A stretch of DNA of 64,000 bases, from assembly GCA_964410215.1 (NCBI GenBank), contig CAYPHA010000012.1:24144-88143 (forward strand), read 5' to 3'. How positions within the stretch are numbered: the first letter of the stretch is position 1; each line of letters starts with the position of its first letter. Below the pieces are notes generated by a model. It saw nothing but the letters and a program-made list of their open reading frames with translations, ran no database searches and was not told where the DNA came from. Position numbers and translations under genes: made by a program. Source of the stretch: CAYPHA01 sp964410215. Lineage in GTDB: Bacteria > Calditrichota > Calditrichia > Calditrichales > CAYPHA01. Shown here one piece after another: positions 9,101-16,698 of the stretch.

Positions 9101-9248
9101 ATTTTGCCATTGTGCCGCCGATACTGGGATTGCGCTCGACCAGATAGACCTGGAACTGCGCATCAGCAAGGTCCAGGGCAGCCTGAATACCGGCAATGCC
9201 GGCACCGATTACCAGGGCCCCTTTTTCTTTGTTGGATTTGGAAACCAT
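6168..9248 (-). CDS. hdrA: Tandem HdrA selenoprotein (two HdrA modules)
   Basis: Reading through one in-frame TGA (9063-9065) gives 1026 residues with Sec at position 62. Module 1 lacks the usual N-terminal domain and starts at the FAD-binding motif (GAGIAG, 15-20), followed by DCAIU and an inserted ferredoxin (from Cys 111). Module 2 starts near 456 with GVFVCHCG, has an FAD motif near 596, and ends with two [4Fe-4S] motifs near 949 and 986. Module 2 has no Cys cluster: the matching segment near 641 reads LYPSGMTGHD. The molecule may therefore hold two FADs, only one beside a Sec/Cys site. The start at 9248 has AAGGGG upstream; a Met at 9269 overlaps the korC stop as ATGA. Confidence 0.87.
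9026..9065 (-). promoter_or_regulatory. Sec UGA codon and putative SECIS hairpin of tandem hdrA
   Basis: The TGA at 9063-9065 occupies the same Cys position as in the other hdrA. The same 16-nt perfect hairpin GATGTCGGTCGACATC (9041 to 9026) starts 21 nt downstream, with a GGUC loop. Spacing, stem and loop are identical at both loci even though the flanking codons differ. Confidence 0.8.
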
Positions 9249-9265
9249 TGAAATGCATCCCCTTG

Positions 9266-9856
9266 TCATTTCGAAATTTTTCGGGTTGAAGCGGCTTTTT
9301 CCCGTGTAGGTTTCAATAAATTTTTACCATACTCAAATCCTGTATCAAACGCTTTAAGATTTAATTCTTCCGTCCCCGGCGGGACGGATGTTTCAACCGC
9401 CTTGCGGGTGGCTTCATATGTGGTGACACCGGTGATTGCCGAAAAGAAACCCACGGTGATGATATTCATAATGATTTTTCTGCCCATCTCTTCCGCCAGA
9501 CGGGTCGCGGGAATGGCATAGCATTTAATACCTTTGGGAAGGGAATCGGGCTGAACCAGATCCTTTTCTGTCAGCATAATCCCCCCTTTTTTTATTTCTT
9601 TACTGAACTTGTCATAAGCGTCTACAGACAGAATAATGGCGATGTCAGGTACGATCAGGTAAGGATATAGGATAGGAGTAGATGAAATGAGTACCTGTGC
9701 GGAGCAGGCACTCCCTCGTGCTTCCGGACCAAAACTCTGGATCAGGGTAGAATATTTATTATCATAAATAGCTGCGGCTTTGCCGATGATATATCCGGAT
9801 AGAATAATGCCCTGACCGCCAAAGCCGGCGATACGGATTTCCGTTTTATCACTCAT
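9266..9856 (-). CDS. korC: 2-oxoacid:ferredoxin oxidoreductase gamma subunit
   Basis: A 196-residue gamma subunit of the ferredoxin-dependent 2-oxoacid oxidoreductase family, which decarboxylates a 2-oxoacid with CoA to an acyl-CoA plus reduced ferredoxin. Family hallmarks are the GFGGQGI glycine-rich start and the SFGPEARGSACSAQV block that contacts CoA and other subunits. The Met at 9856 overlaps the korB stop by a few bases; a Met five codons upstream lies within the korB coding end. Its C-terminal stop nearly touches the hdrA start, consistent with cotranscription. 2-Oxoglutarate is the most likely substrate by subunit layout, but other 2-oxoacids cannot be excluded. Confidence 0.88.
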   Translation of the reverse strand: MSDKTEIRIAGFGGQGIILSGYIIGKAAAIYDNKYSTLIQSFGPEARGSACSAQVLISSTPILYPYLIVPDIAIILSVDAYDKFSKEIKKGGIMLTEKDLVQPDSLPKGIKCYAIPATRLAEEMGRKIIMNIITVGFFSAITGVTTYEATRKAVETSVPPGTEELNLKAFDTGFEYGKNLLKPTREKAASTRKISK

Positions 9857-10772
9857 GATTTTCAACCCCATACGGTTTAAATTTTTCTCCGAGTTTGTTT
9901 TTCATGTGTTCATTATATTTTTCCAGATAAGAGGGTTTTTCGATATCGATGAATTTTCCGACTTTTATCTCGGTCTGGAATTGTATGTCAACATCACGCG
10001 GGTCGGCCCCGTTTACAATAACAGAATTATCGTGATAAAATTTCATAAGGTCCAGGCCGGTGCCAAGCTTATTTCTGCGGGCGTAAAGTGTCGTGCACGG
10101 ACAGATTACTTCGACGAAGGAAAAGCCTTTTTTGTGTAAGGCTTCCGTAATGGAATTGGTGAGTCGGCGAACGTGTAATGCCGTCCATCGTGCGACATAA
10201 ACCGCACCGCATGAAGCGGTGAGCGCAGGAAGGTTAAAGGGGGATTCGTAATTGCCATAGGGCGTTGTTGTCGCTATGGCCGTGGGGGGCGTCGTAGGGG
10301 CAACCTGGCCGCCTGTCATGGCATAAATAAAATTGTTGATGCAAATAACTGTCAGATCAATATTACGCCTCGCCGTATGAATCAGGTGATTGCCTCCAAT
10401 GGCCGATAGGTCGCCATCCCCGCTGATAACAACCACTTTCAGCTTCGGATTAGCGAGTTTAAGACCAACGGCGAAAGGAATGGCTCTCCCGTGTGTAGTA
10501 TGAAACGAGTCCTGTTTAATATAACCGGCAACTCTGCCGCTGCATCCGATTCCGGAAACGACACAGATATCTTTCCGCTCCAGGGAAGATTTTTTAACGG
10601 CTTCGATGAAGCAGGTGACCACCGTACCTATACCGCATGTGGAGCACCATATGTGTGGAATTCGGTCCATGCGCAACCAGGGTTCAAGGGGGTGTTCGAC
10701 TGTCCCGGGAGACGGGGACCGTTTGACGGTGCGCGTGGAATGTTTTATTTCATCCAGCCCGGCTGTTTTCAT
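9849..10772 (-). CDS. korB: 2-oxoacid:ferredoxin oxidoreductase beta subunit
   Basis: A 307-residue beta subunit that binds thiamine diphosphate and an Fe-S cluster. The ThDP-Mg motif begins GDGDLSAIGG and runs on to CINN, and the N-terminal WCSTCGIGT segment supplies cluster ligands. MTGGQVAPTTP is the typical substrate-side loop. About 35 N-terminal residues precede the usual family start (PHIWCSTCG), an extension that the paralogue at 15875 lacks. The start has a GGAGG site and overlaps the korA stop as ATGA, a sign of translational coupling. Confidence 0.9.
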   Translation of the reverse strand: MKTAGLDEIKHSTRTVKRSPSPGTVEHPLEPWLRMDRIPHIWCSTCGIGTVVTCFIEAVKKSSLERKDICVVSGIGCSGRVAGYIKQDSFHTTHGRAIPFAVGLKLANPKLKVVVISGDGDLSAIGGNHLIHTARRNIDLTVICINNFIYAMTGGQVAPTTPPTAIATTTPYGNYESPFNLPALTASCGAVYVARWTALHVRRLTNSITEALHKKGFSFVEVICPCTTLYARRNKLGTGLDLMKFYHDNSVIVNGADPRDVDIQFQTEIKVGKFIDIEKPSYLEKYNEHMKNKLGEKFKPYGVENHE

Positions 10773-11929
10773 TGAAATACCTCCTGAATCGCTTTAAAAA
10801 TATCTTCCGGATTGTGAACCGTACCACCCCCGTGTGGTACCAGAATGGTTTTACATTTACCTGCCGCGCACCGTTCTACTTCAAGCGCGATTTGACCATA
10901 GTTCATTTCAGGTACGACAAAGGCTTTCACTTTTTCTGCTAATGTTCTGATTTGTTCTTCAGGAAATGGCCATACGGACAGCAATCGGATCCTCCCGATT
11001 TTCTTTATCCCTGCTTCATGGGCCAGCTGAATACCGCGAAGAGCCACCCGGGAGGTAATGCCGTAGGAAATGACCACAACATCAGCATCCGCGATATTGT
11101 CCTCTTCCAGCAGGTATATGTTATCGGAATTTTTTCGTATTTTATCCACGATCCGTCTGACAAGTTTTTCCTGTGCGACCCAGTTCATCACCGGGTATCC
11201 TTTTTCATCATGTGTCAGTCCTGTAACATGAAAGAAATAACCGTCACCTGCTTTAACCATGTCAGGTACCAGGTTTTCCCCGGTCTCATACGGGAGATAG
11301 TCATCCGGTTCCTTCTCAGTAAATGTACGTACGACGATATCGATATCTTCAGCAGGAGGGATAATTACTTTTTCCGTCATATGCCCGACACACTCGTCCA
11401 TCATTACAAAAACAGGCACACGATACTGTTCGGAAAGGTTAAATGCCTTGATAGTCAGGTCAAAACACTCCTGGGGAGAATTCGGGCAGAGAGCGATGAT
11501 TTCATAGTCTCCGTGTGACCCCCACCTGGCCTGCATGATATCAGCCTGGCCCGGGAGCGTTGGCAGACCGGTAGATGGTCCTCCTCTCTGTACATTAACC
11601 ACGACACAGGGCGTTTCGAGCATGGCAGCCAGACCAATGTTTTCCATCATAAGTGAAAAGCCGGGCCCGGACGTTACGGTCATGGATTTTACGCCTGTCC
11701 AGGAACCACCAACCACAGCCGCCATCGATGCCAGTTCATCCTCCATTTGTATAAACATACCGCCGATAGATGGAAACCGTTCGGCAACGCGTTCGGCCAC
11801 TTCTGTGGATGGTGTGATCGGATATCCGGCAAAAAAACGGCACCCGGCCGCAAGTGCGCCCTCTGCGCATGCCTTATCCCCGTCGAGATAATGCATCCCC
11901 GTAAGTACACCGGCAGGATCAGTTTTCAT
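10769..11929 (-). CDS. korA: 2-oxoacid:ferredoxin oxidoreductase alpha subunit
   Basis: A 386-residue alpha subunit, with the pyrimidine-binding domain first (AGYPITPSTEVAE and QMEDELASM) and the transketolase C-terminal-like domain last (from about residue 275). TSGPGFSLM and RGGPSTGLPTLPGQAD are strong family blocks. It resembles the paralogue at 14738 along its whole length. The start follows GAGGAGG closely. It overlaps the ferredoxin gene upstream by 11 nt and korB downstream by 4 nt, so the four kor genes are packed as one unit that leads the Hdr operon. Confidence 0.9.
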   Translation of the reverse strand: MKTDPAGVLTGMHYLDGDKACAEGALAAGCRFFAGYPITPSTEVAERVAERFPSIGGMFIQMEDELASMAAVVGGSWTGVKSMTVTSGPGFSLMMENIGLAAMLETPCVVVNVQRGGPSTGLPTLPGQADIMQARWGSHGDYEIIALCPNSPQECFDLTIKAFNLSEQYRVPVFVMMDECVGHMTEKVIIPPAEDIDIVVRTFTEKEPDDYLPYETGENLVPDMVKAGDGYFFHVTGLTHDEKGYPVMNWVAQEKLVRRIVDKIRKNSDNIYLLEEDNIADADVVVISYGITSRVALRGIQLAHEAGIKKIGRIRLLSVWPFPEEQIRTLAEKVKAFVVPEMNYGQIALEVERCAAGKCKTILVPHGGGTVHNPEDIFKAIQEVFQ

Positions 11930-12194
11930 GGACCTCCTCCTCTTTTAAAACACAAAAAATGGCGAATTCAGGACACAGCATTTCGCATAACTGGCAGTGA
12001 ACGCAGGCTTGAGCATCGGTGACGACAGGTGGGTGATATCCTTTTGTATTAAACTCCTGAGAGAGCTCCAGGATATCTTTTGGGCAATACGCAACGCAGA
12101 ATCCACATCCTTTACAGCGCTCGCGTAGTATATGCACTTCACCCTGAGGAACCTTGACGCGGTTAATATCCAAAGGTGTACGCCAATATCTCAT
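11919..12194 (-). CDS. korD: Ferredoxin-like delta subunit of KOR
   Basis: A 91-residue 2x[4Fe-4S] protein with CKGCGFCVAYCP and CVHCQLCEMLCP. In four-subunit KOR enzymes this subunit delivers electrons from the ThDP centre to soluble ferredoxin. It is the first gene of the long minus-strand operon. The Met at 12194 is chosen because GAGG sits about six bases upstream; a Met eight codons earlier has no such site. Confidence 0.88.
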   Translation of the reverse strand: MRYWRTPLDINRVKVPQGEVHILRERCKGCGFCVAYCPKDILELSQEFNTKGYHPPVVTDAQACVHCQLCEMLCPEFAIFCVLKEEEVHEN

Positions 12195-12326
12195 GAGATA
12201 CCTCGATATTTGGTACAACAGAATAGCCAGAACAATGTTCTAATGAACGATCGTCGGATTAAAATTCTGATTCTGATTGAGAATGCTTGGTCAAAATAAA
12301 AGGTGCAGGTGGTTCTGTGATAGTTG

Positions 12327-12338
12327 GTATTATAATAC
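12327..12338. promoter_or_regulatory. Palindrome with -10-like TATAAT before korD
   Basis: GTATTATAATAC is a perfect 12-bp palindrome containing TATAAT on the minus strand, about 130 nt before the korD start. The matching -35 region is weak. It could be the operon's promoter, an operator, or both. Confidence 0.35.
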
Positions 12339-12661
12339 GATTCAATGAAATAATTAGAGTGGGAACAGGTTTAATCGTTTTTTCCGAACGTATAACCATC
12401 ATAATTACGGATCGCAATCTAATAGTTTTATCGGACAAAAAGAGAAGTCACTGATAAAAATTTATGACACTTACCAATTATTGTCAATAAAATTCTCGGT
12501 TTGTGACTTCGCGCCCGGAATGTCTTTCACTAAAATAAGGAATTAACTGTATCCTCCATTGATGGTAAAGTCAAGAACTGTGCCAGCGGCGTGTGTTTTG
12601 AATAAAAATTCTTAACATGCTGTTATTGTGCAAGTTAACTTTTAAATATCCGGGGAAATCC

Positions 12662-12752
12662 ATATCATCCATGATGATATATTCTTAATTCTAAAAGAAT
12701 ACCGGGTTCAGGTCTCAATTATTGGAATTCAACAGCCGGGGCTGTTTTTTTT
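12662..12752 (+). ncRNA. Candidate small structured RNA
   Basis: Three perfect hairpins follow one another: ATATCATC/GATGATAT with a 3-nt loop (12662-12680), ATTCTT/AAGAAT with an 8-nt loop (12681-12700), and the terminator hairpin at 12731-12746 with its T tract. No gene on the plus strand ends upstream for more than 12 kb except across opposite-strand genes. A small RNA or leader is a reasonable reading, but its 5' end and identity are unknown. Confidence 0.35.
12731..12752 (+). terminator. Intrinsic terminator without an obvious gene
   Basis: AACAGCC and GGCTGTT pair perfectly around a 2-nt centre and run straight into eight T residues. This is a textbook Rho-independent terminator on the plus strand only, because the minus strand lacks a T tract. 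Confidence 0.75.
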
Positions 12753-12772
12753 ACGATAGTGGTTGTAATTGC

Positions 12773-12802
12773 TTGAACATCGGTGATGATTTAGTGTATA
12801 TT
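12773..12802 (+). promoter_or_regulatory. Putative promoter of the GNAT gene
   Basis: TTGAAC and TATATT are 18 nt apart, close to a sigma-70 pattern, about 130 nt before the acetyltransferase start. The site lies just after the terminator, as expected for a new transcription unit. Confidence 0.4.
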
Positions 12803-12934
12803 ACCGGTAGATTTTCTCCTGTTTACCTGGAATCTAAAACACTTACCTTCCCGCATCGTGCTGAACTATGAATAAAACCGGTATCCGAATGACCTTTAAA
12901 GATTACACGTATTATCTAATCGGAGGTGTTCGAC

Positions 12935-13525
12935 ATGCCCGAAACTTTTCCAAAAGAAGCAAAACTCAAAAATGATGAAAAGGTTGTCTTAAAGTTGCTG
13001 GAAACGCAAGACCTCAAGCTTCTGGTCGATTTTTTTCAACATATACCCTTAGAGGACCGGATGTATTTGAGGAATGATGTCGTTCGGCCGGATTATGTGA
13101 TGCGCCGGTTCGGAGAAATCAATTATGATCTGAAATACCCGGTTCTGGCTTTAAAAAAGGATAAGATTATCGGTATAGGTACGCTATTCAGGGCTGAATT
13201 CGGCTGGGAGCGTCATCTCGGCGAGTTAAGATGTGTCGTCAGAAAGGAGTACCAGCGAATAGGTTTATGTACCATCCTGGTGCGTGAATTGTTTTTAAGG
13301 GCATTGAAAACAGACCTGTACAAAATACAGGCTGAAATTATGGAAGAACAGAAGTCGGCCCTTGCCGCCTTTAAACGAATGGGATTTCATCAGGAAGCCG
13401 TTCTCGATAAACATGTTACGGATATAAATGGCATTCGCCGCAATCTTGTTATAATGAGCCTGGATATTCAGGAGCTCTGGTCGATTATGGAGGATTATGT
13501 TCCGGACAGTATTTTTGTTACCTGA
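12935..13525 (+). CDS. GNAT-family N-acetyltransferase
   Basis: A 196-residue protein with the GNAT fold pattern: a central acceptor/beta-strand region (LGELRCVVRKEYQRIGLC, about residues 91-108) that resembles the acetyl-CoA pyrophosphate-binding motif A, and a C-terminal AAFKRMGF segment typical of motif B. Motif A is imperfect, with QRIGLC where Q/RxxGxG/A is expected. It probably transfers an acyl group to an amine, but the substrate is unknown. The ATG at 12935 is chosen because GGAGG stands 8 nt upstream. It lies alone after a long gap and about 45 nt ahead of an unknown gene in the same direction. Confidence 0.75.
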   Translation: MPETFPKEAKLKNDEKVVLKLLETQDLKLLVDFFQHIPLEDRMYLRNDVVRPDYVMRRFGEINYDLKYPVLALKKDKIIGIGTLFRAEFGWERHLGELRCVVRKEYQRIGLCTILVRELFLRALKTDLYKIQAEIMEEQKSALAAFKRMGFHQEAVLDKHVTDINGIRRNLVIMSLDIQELWSIMEDYVPDSIFVT

Positions 13526-13571
13526 AGGCATGCTTTAAAGCCATTGCGGCGTATCGTGCCGGAGGAAAATC

Positions 13572-14345
13572 ATGTTTACCGAAATCCGAAAGCCAAAATT
13601 ATTAAAACATATGCCCATGCTGATTATCCGTTCATTGCCGGCGGTGTATTATTATTATCGCTATATAAACAGACAGGGACCGGAACAGCGGGCAAGGAAA
13701 CTTCAACAAACAAACCTCCTGTATCTCAATGCACTTTTAAAGAAAATCGGTCAGGATTTGGTTAATGCTGATTTTCTGAACCTGTCAGATGAAATGAAAC
13801 CGTTCATTGGGCCACATTCCAGGACCGAAGCTGCAGATTTTACACACTACGTTGAGCGGCTTTCTCTGTATTGTGAAAAGAACGCAGCGAATCTCCGGAA
13901 ATATACCAGGGAAAACAGGGACGTTCTGCGTGATTTATATCGCGGGATGGTAAAAATTCTATCTATACTGATTCTTGACAATAGCGGTGAACCGAAGCAT
14001 GCCGGTATTATTGCGAATAATTTACAGCATTTTTGTCATTATAACTGCGAAACACTTTCCACAGATTCACCACAAATGGTAGACCGGGTTTCTGCCAGTG
14101 ATTTTGTTTTATTGGGCTCTACCATTTCGACACGTATTCATGAGGATGTAAAAATACTGCAATCATATAAAAAACCCGGATTGGCCATCACCCATTTAGA
14201 TAAAAAAAGTGACAAAAATACACAGGCCGTCCGCCACGGATCACAACTGCATAAAACCGGATTCCCGGTTTTATTTAAACTTTTTTCGCCATTACGCCTG
14301 TTTACATCGATAGACAAGGAATATATGCGTTTTCATCTTTGCTGA
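13572..14345 (+). CDS. Hypothetical protein, 257 residues
   Basis: The start has a strong GGAGG site. The N-terminus is basic with a Tyr-rich stretch (YYYYRY near residue 27), the middle is helical and charged, and the C-terminal part is predicted to be mixed alpha/beta with many Lys residues. I see no metal-binding, nucleotide-binding or membrane-spanning motif that I can name. It follows the GNAT gene with a 46-nt gap and may be cotranscribed with it. No family is recognised. Confidence 0.6.
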   Translation: MFTEIRKPKLLKHMPMLIIRSLPAVYYYYRYINRQGPEQRARKLQQTNLLYLNALLKKIGQDLVNADFLNLSDEMKPFIGPHSRTEAADFTHYVERLSLYCEKNAANLRKYTRENRDVLRDLYRGMVKILSILILDNSGEPKHAGIIANNLQHFCHYNCETLSTDSPQMVDRVSASDFVLLGSTISTRIHEDVKILQSYKKPGLAITHLDKKSDKNTQAVRHGSQLHKTGFPVLFKLFSPLRLFTSIDKEYMRFHLC

Positions 14346-14432
14346 TTATTCCTGCGTTTTTGACTGTATCCGCCTTCACTTTTACCTGAATGACATACCC
14401 TTTTTCTCTGTTTTTCATACACATACTAATCG

Positions 14433-14461
14433 TTGCAAAGTAATGAAGTATTTGCTAAATT
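14433..14461 (+). promoter_or_regulatory. Putative promoter of the second KOR operon
   Basis: TTGCAA and TAAATT are separated by 17 nt, and TGC directly before the second box forms an extended -10. The 12-mer TTTGCTAAATTT also occurs before tamB. The ferredoxin start codon is 44 nt downstream of the -10 box. Confidence 0.5.
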
Positions 14462-14504
14462 TGACGAATACCATTATTGAACTAATATGATCAGAGGAAA
14501 AAAT

Positions 14505-14726
14505 ATGAGTAATCTGACACAAATTGAAATAAATGAATCCTGGTGCAAGGGATGTGAAATATGCGTTGAAGTTTGTCCGAAAGATGTTCTTAAAATGGAA
14601 AATTTTGTGGCAAAAGTTGACAATCTGGACAACTGCATTGAGTGCATGCTCTGCGAAGTATTATGTCCTGATTTCGCCATTGTCGTCCACACATCCAAAG
14701 AAAAGAAAAAAAATATTTCCCGATAA
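14505..14726 (+). CDS. korD: Ferredoxin-like delta subunit of second KOR
   Basis: A 73-residue 2x[4Fe-4S] ferredoxin-type subunit with CKGCEICVEVCP and CIECMLCEVLCP. It opens a second korDABC cluster and resembles the first korD but lacks its N-terminal extension of about 20 residues. The ATG at 14505 follows AGAGGA. The alpha-subunit gene begins 11 nt after the stop. The two delta subunits could give the enzymes different electron partners. Confidence 0.88.
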   Translation: MSNLTQIEINESWCKGCEICVEVCPKDVLKMENFVAKVDNLDNCIECMLCEVLCPDFAIVVHTSKEKKKNISR

Positions 14727-14737
14727 GGAGTAATGCA

Positions 14738-15871
14738 TTGGAACCAAGAACCTTGATGATGCAGGGCAATGTTGCGGTCGCGGAAGGTGCTATCGACGCC
14801 GGATGCCGGTTTTACGCCGGTTACCCGATCACACCATCCTCTGAAATTGCAGAACACCTCAGTAAACGACTGCCGCGGATTGGTGGCAAATTTATCCAGA
14901 TGGAAGATGAAATATCAGCGATGGGTGCTGTCATCGGCGCTTCACTTGGTGGCGTAAAATCACTGACGGCCACCAGCGGACCGGGGTTTTCCCTGAAACA
15001 GGAAAATATCGGCTATGCCTGTATTACGGAAGTTCCGGTTGTCATAATTAATGTGATGCGGGGCGGTCCGAGTACCGGGTTGCCGACACTGCCTTCACAG
15101 GGCGATGTGATGCAGGCCCGCTGGGGTACGCATGGAGATCATCCCATTATCGCTTTGACGCCCTCCGGCGTTCGTGAAACGTATGATATGACGGTTAAAG
15201 CCTTCAATATGTCGGAAAAGTACCGTGTTCCGGTAATCATTTTGCTGGATGAAATTATCGGGCATGTTCATGAAAAAGTAACCTTGCCGGATCCTTCGGA
15301 ACTGGAAATTTTTAACCGAAAAAAACCCAGCGTACCTCCAGAAGAATACCTGCCATACCGCATCGATGAATCGATGATTCCGGAAATGGCCAATTTTGGC
15401 GAAGGGTACCGCTATCATGTTACGGGTTTGGTACATGATGAAACCGGATTTCCGACAAACGAAACCGTCAAAATAGAAGGGATGCTGGAACGCCTGAACA
15501 GTAAGCTGGACAAATATAAAGACGAAATACTCGATGTGGAAGAAGTTAACACGGAGGATGCGGAAGTGGGTATTGTCGCGTATGGATCCAGTGCCCGTTC
15601 TGCCAAGCAGGCCTTGTCAAAGGCCCGGGAAGAGGGCATACCTGCAGGTATGATTCGCATTAAGACCCTCTGGCCTTTTCCGACGGAAATGATTTATGAG
15701 TTTGCACGGAAGGTACGCCATATCGTTGTGCCGGAATTAAATCTCGGGCAGATCGCCCATGAAGTGGAACACGCGGTCAGGGGGCAGACTACAATATGCC
15801 GTGTCAATAAAATTTCGGGAGATCCCATTCATCCTGATGAAATTCTGAACAAACTGAAGGAGTGTCGTTAA
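14738..15871 (+). CDS. korA: 2-oxoacid:ferredoxin oxidoreductase alpha subunit (second copy)
   Basis: A 377-residue alpha subunit with AGYPITPSSEIAEHL, QMEDEISAMGAV, TSGPGFSLKQ and RGGPSTGLPTLPSQGD, the same blocks as the copy at 10769. A TTG start is used here: AAGGAG lies seven bases before it and the next Met codons are five codons later. With korD, korB and korC it forms a complete enzyme oxidising a 2-oxoacid (probably 2-oxoglutarate) and reducing ferredoxin. The presence of two full sets suggests different substrates or directions, for example oxidation versus reductive carboxylation. Confidence 0.9.
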   Translation: MEPRTLMMQGNVAVAEGAIDAGCRFYAGYPITPSSEIAEHLSKRLPRIGGKFIQMEDEISAMGAVIGASLGGVKSLTATSGPGFSLKQENIGYACITEVPVVIINVMRGGPSTGLPTLPSQGDVMQARWGTHGDHPIIALTPSGVRETYDMTVKAFNMSEKYRVPVIILLDEIIGHVHEKVTLPDPSELEIFNRKKPSVPPEEYLPYRIDESMIPEMANFGEGYRYHVTGLVHDETGFPTNETVKIEGMLERLNSKLDKYKDEILDVEEVNTEDAEVGIVAYGSSARSAKQALSKAREEGIPAGMIRIKTLWPFPTEMIYEFARKVRHIVVPELNLGQIAHEVEHAVRGQTTICRVNKISGDPIHPDEILNKLKECR

Positions 15872-15874
15872 ATC

Positions 15875-16684
15875 ATGGATTATATGTACTATCTTAGAAA
15901 AGATAAATTTCCGCATATCTGGTGCGCGGGATGCGGCGATGGGATTGTATTGAAGGCGATATTGAGAGCGATTAATGACCTCGGATGGGAAAAGGATAAT
16001 ATTGCCATGGTTTCCGGCATCGGGTGCTCGAGCAGAACACCGGGATATGTCGATTTTAATACACTCCATACGACACACGGGCGGGCTATTCCCTTTGCTA
16101 CAGGTCTGAAAATGGCCCGGCCCGATCTGAACGTCATCGTTGTCACCGGCGACGGGGATGCGACGGCTATCGGTGGAAATCACCTGATTCATGCCGCCAG
16201 AAGAAATATCAACCTGAATGTCGTTCTGTATAATAATAATATCTACGGCATGACCGGAGGGCAGGTGTCGCCCACCACACCCATCGGTGATTTTGCCACG
16301 ACCGCTCCATTCGGGGGGATAGAAAACACGTTTAATATCTCTGAATTAACCATAGCAGCAGGGGCTTCCTATGTTGCGCGCTGTACGGCGTATCATGCCA
16401 ATATTTTAATGAAACTGCTTGAAAAAGGCTTCAGGAAAAACGGCTTTTCTCTTGTTGAAGTCATGTCACCCTGTCCCACCGCGTATGGAAAAATTAATAA
16501 AAAGGGCAGCCCGATGGATATGATAATAAATCAGAAACATCAGGCTGTGCGTATTGAACAGGCAAAAAAAATGTCTCCGGAAGAGTTGCAGAACAGAGTC
16601 GTGATCGGTACGCTGATGGATCGCGAGCTTCCGGAATATGTGAACACCTACGAGAAAGTTATTTCACAGGCACAACGAAGTTAA
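15875..16684 (+). CDS. korB: 2-oxoacid:ferredoxin oxidoreductase beta subunit (second copy)
   Basis: A 269-residue ThDP-binding beta subunit. The N-terminal PHIWCAGCGDGI segment provides cluster cysteines and the ThDP motif begins GDGDATAIGGNH and ends with YNNN. It is shorter than the first operon's korB at both ends. The gene begins 3 nt after the korA stop, with AAGGAG inside the end of korA, so coupling is likely. It follows the canonical korDABC order. Confidence 0.9.
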   Translation: MDYMYYLRKDKFPHIWCAGCGDGIVLKAILRAINDLGWEKDNIAMVSGIGCSSRTPGYVDFNTLHTTHGRAIPFATGLKMARPDLNVIVVTGDGDATAIGGNHLIHAARRNINLNVVLYNNNIYGMTGGQVSPTTPIGDFATTAPFGGIENTFNISELTIAAGASYVARCTAYHANILMKLLEKGFRKNGFSLVEVMSPCPTAYGKINKKGSPMDMIINQKHQAVRIEQAKKMSPEELQNRVVIGTLMDRELPEYVNTYEKVISQAQRS

Positions 16685-16698
16685 GAAGGAATTGAAAA

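Larger units (their letters stand above)
12195..12934. other. 740-nt intergenic region between divergent operons
   Basis: No convincing protein-coding frame is present. The region separates the minus-strand Hdr/KOR operon from a plus-strand acetyltransferase gene. It holds a promoter-like palindrome near the Hdr/KOR end, a cluster of hairpins with a terminator at 12662-12752, a perfect 10-bp palindrome AAGTTAACTT at 12632-12641, and a promoter-like pair at 12773-12802. The stretch 12340-12600 is AT-rich, and I see no other signal in it. Confidence 0.7.

Noticed and set aside
12926..12934. GTG start for the GNAT gene
   Set aside because: It overlaps the GGAGG ribosome-binding site; the ATG at 12935 has ideal spacing.
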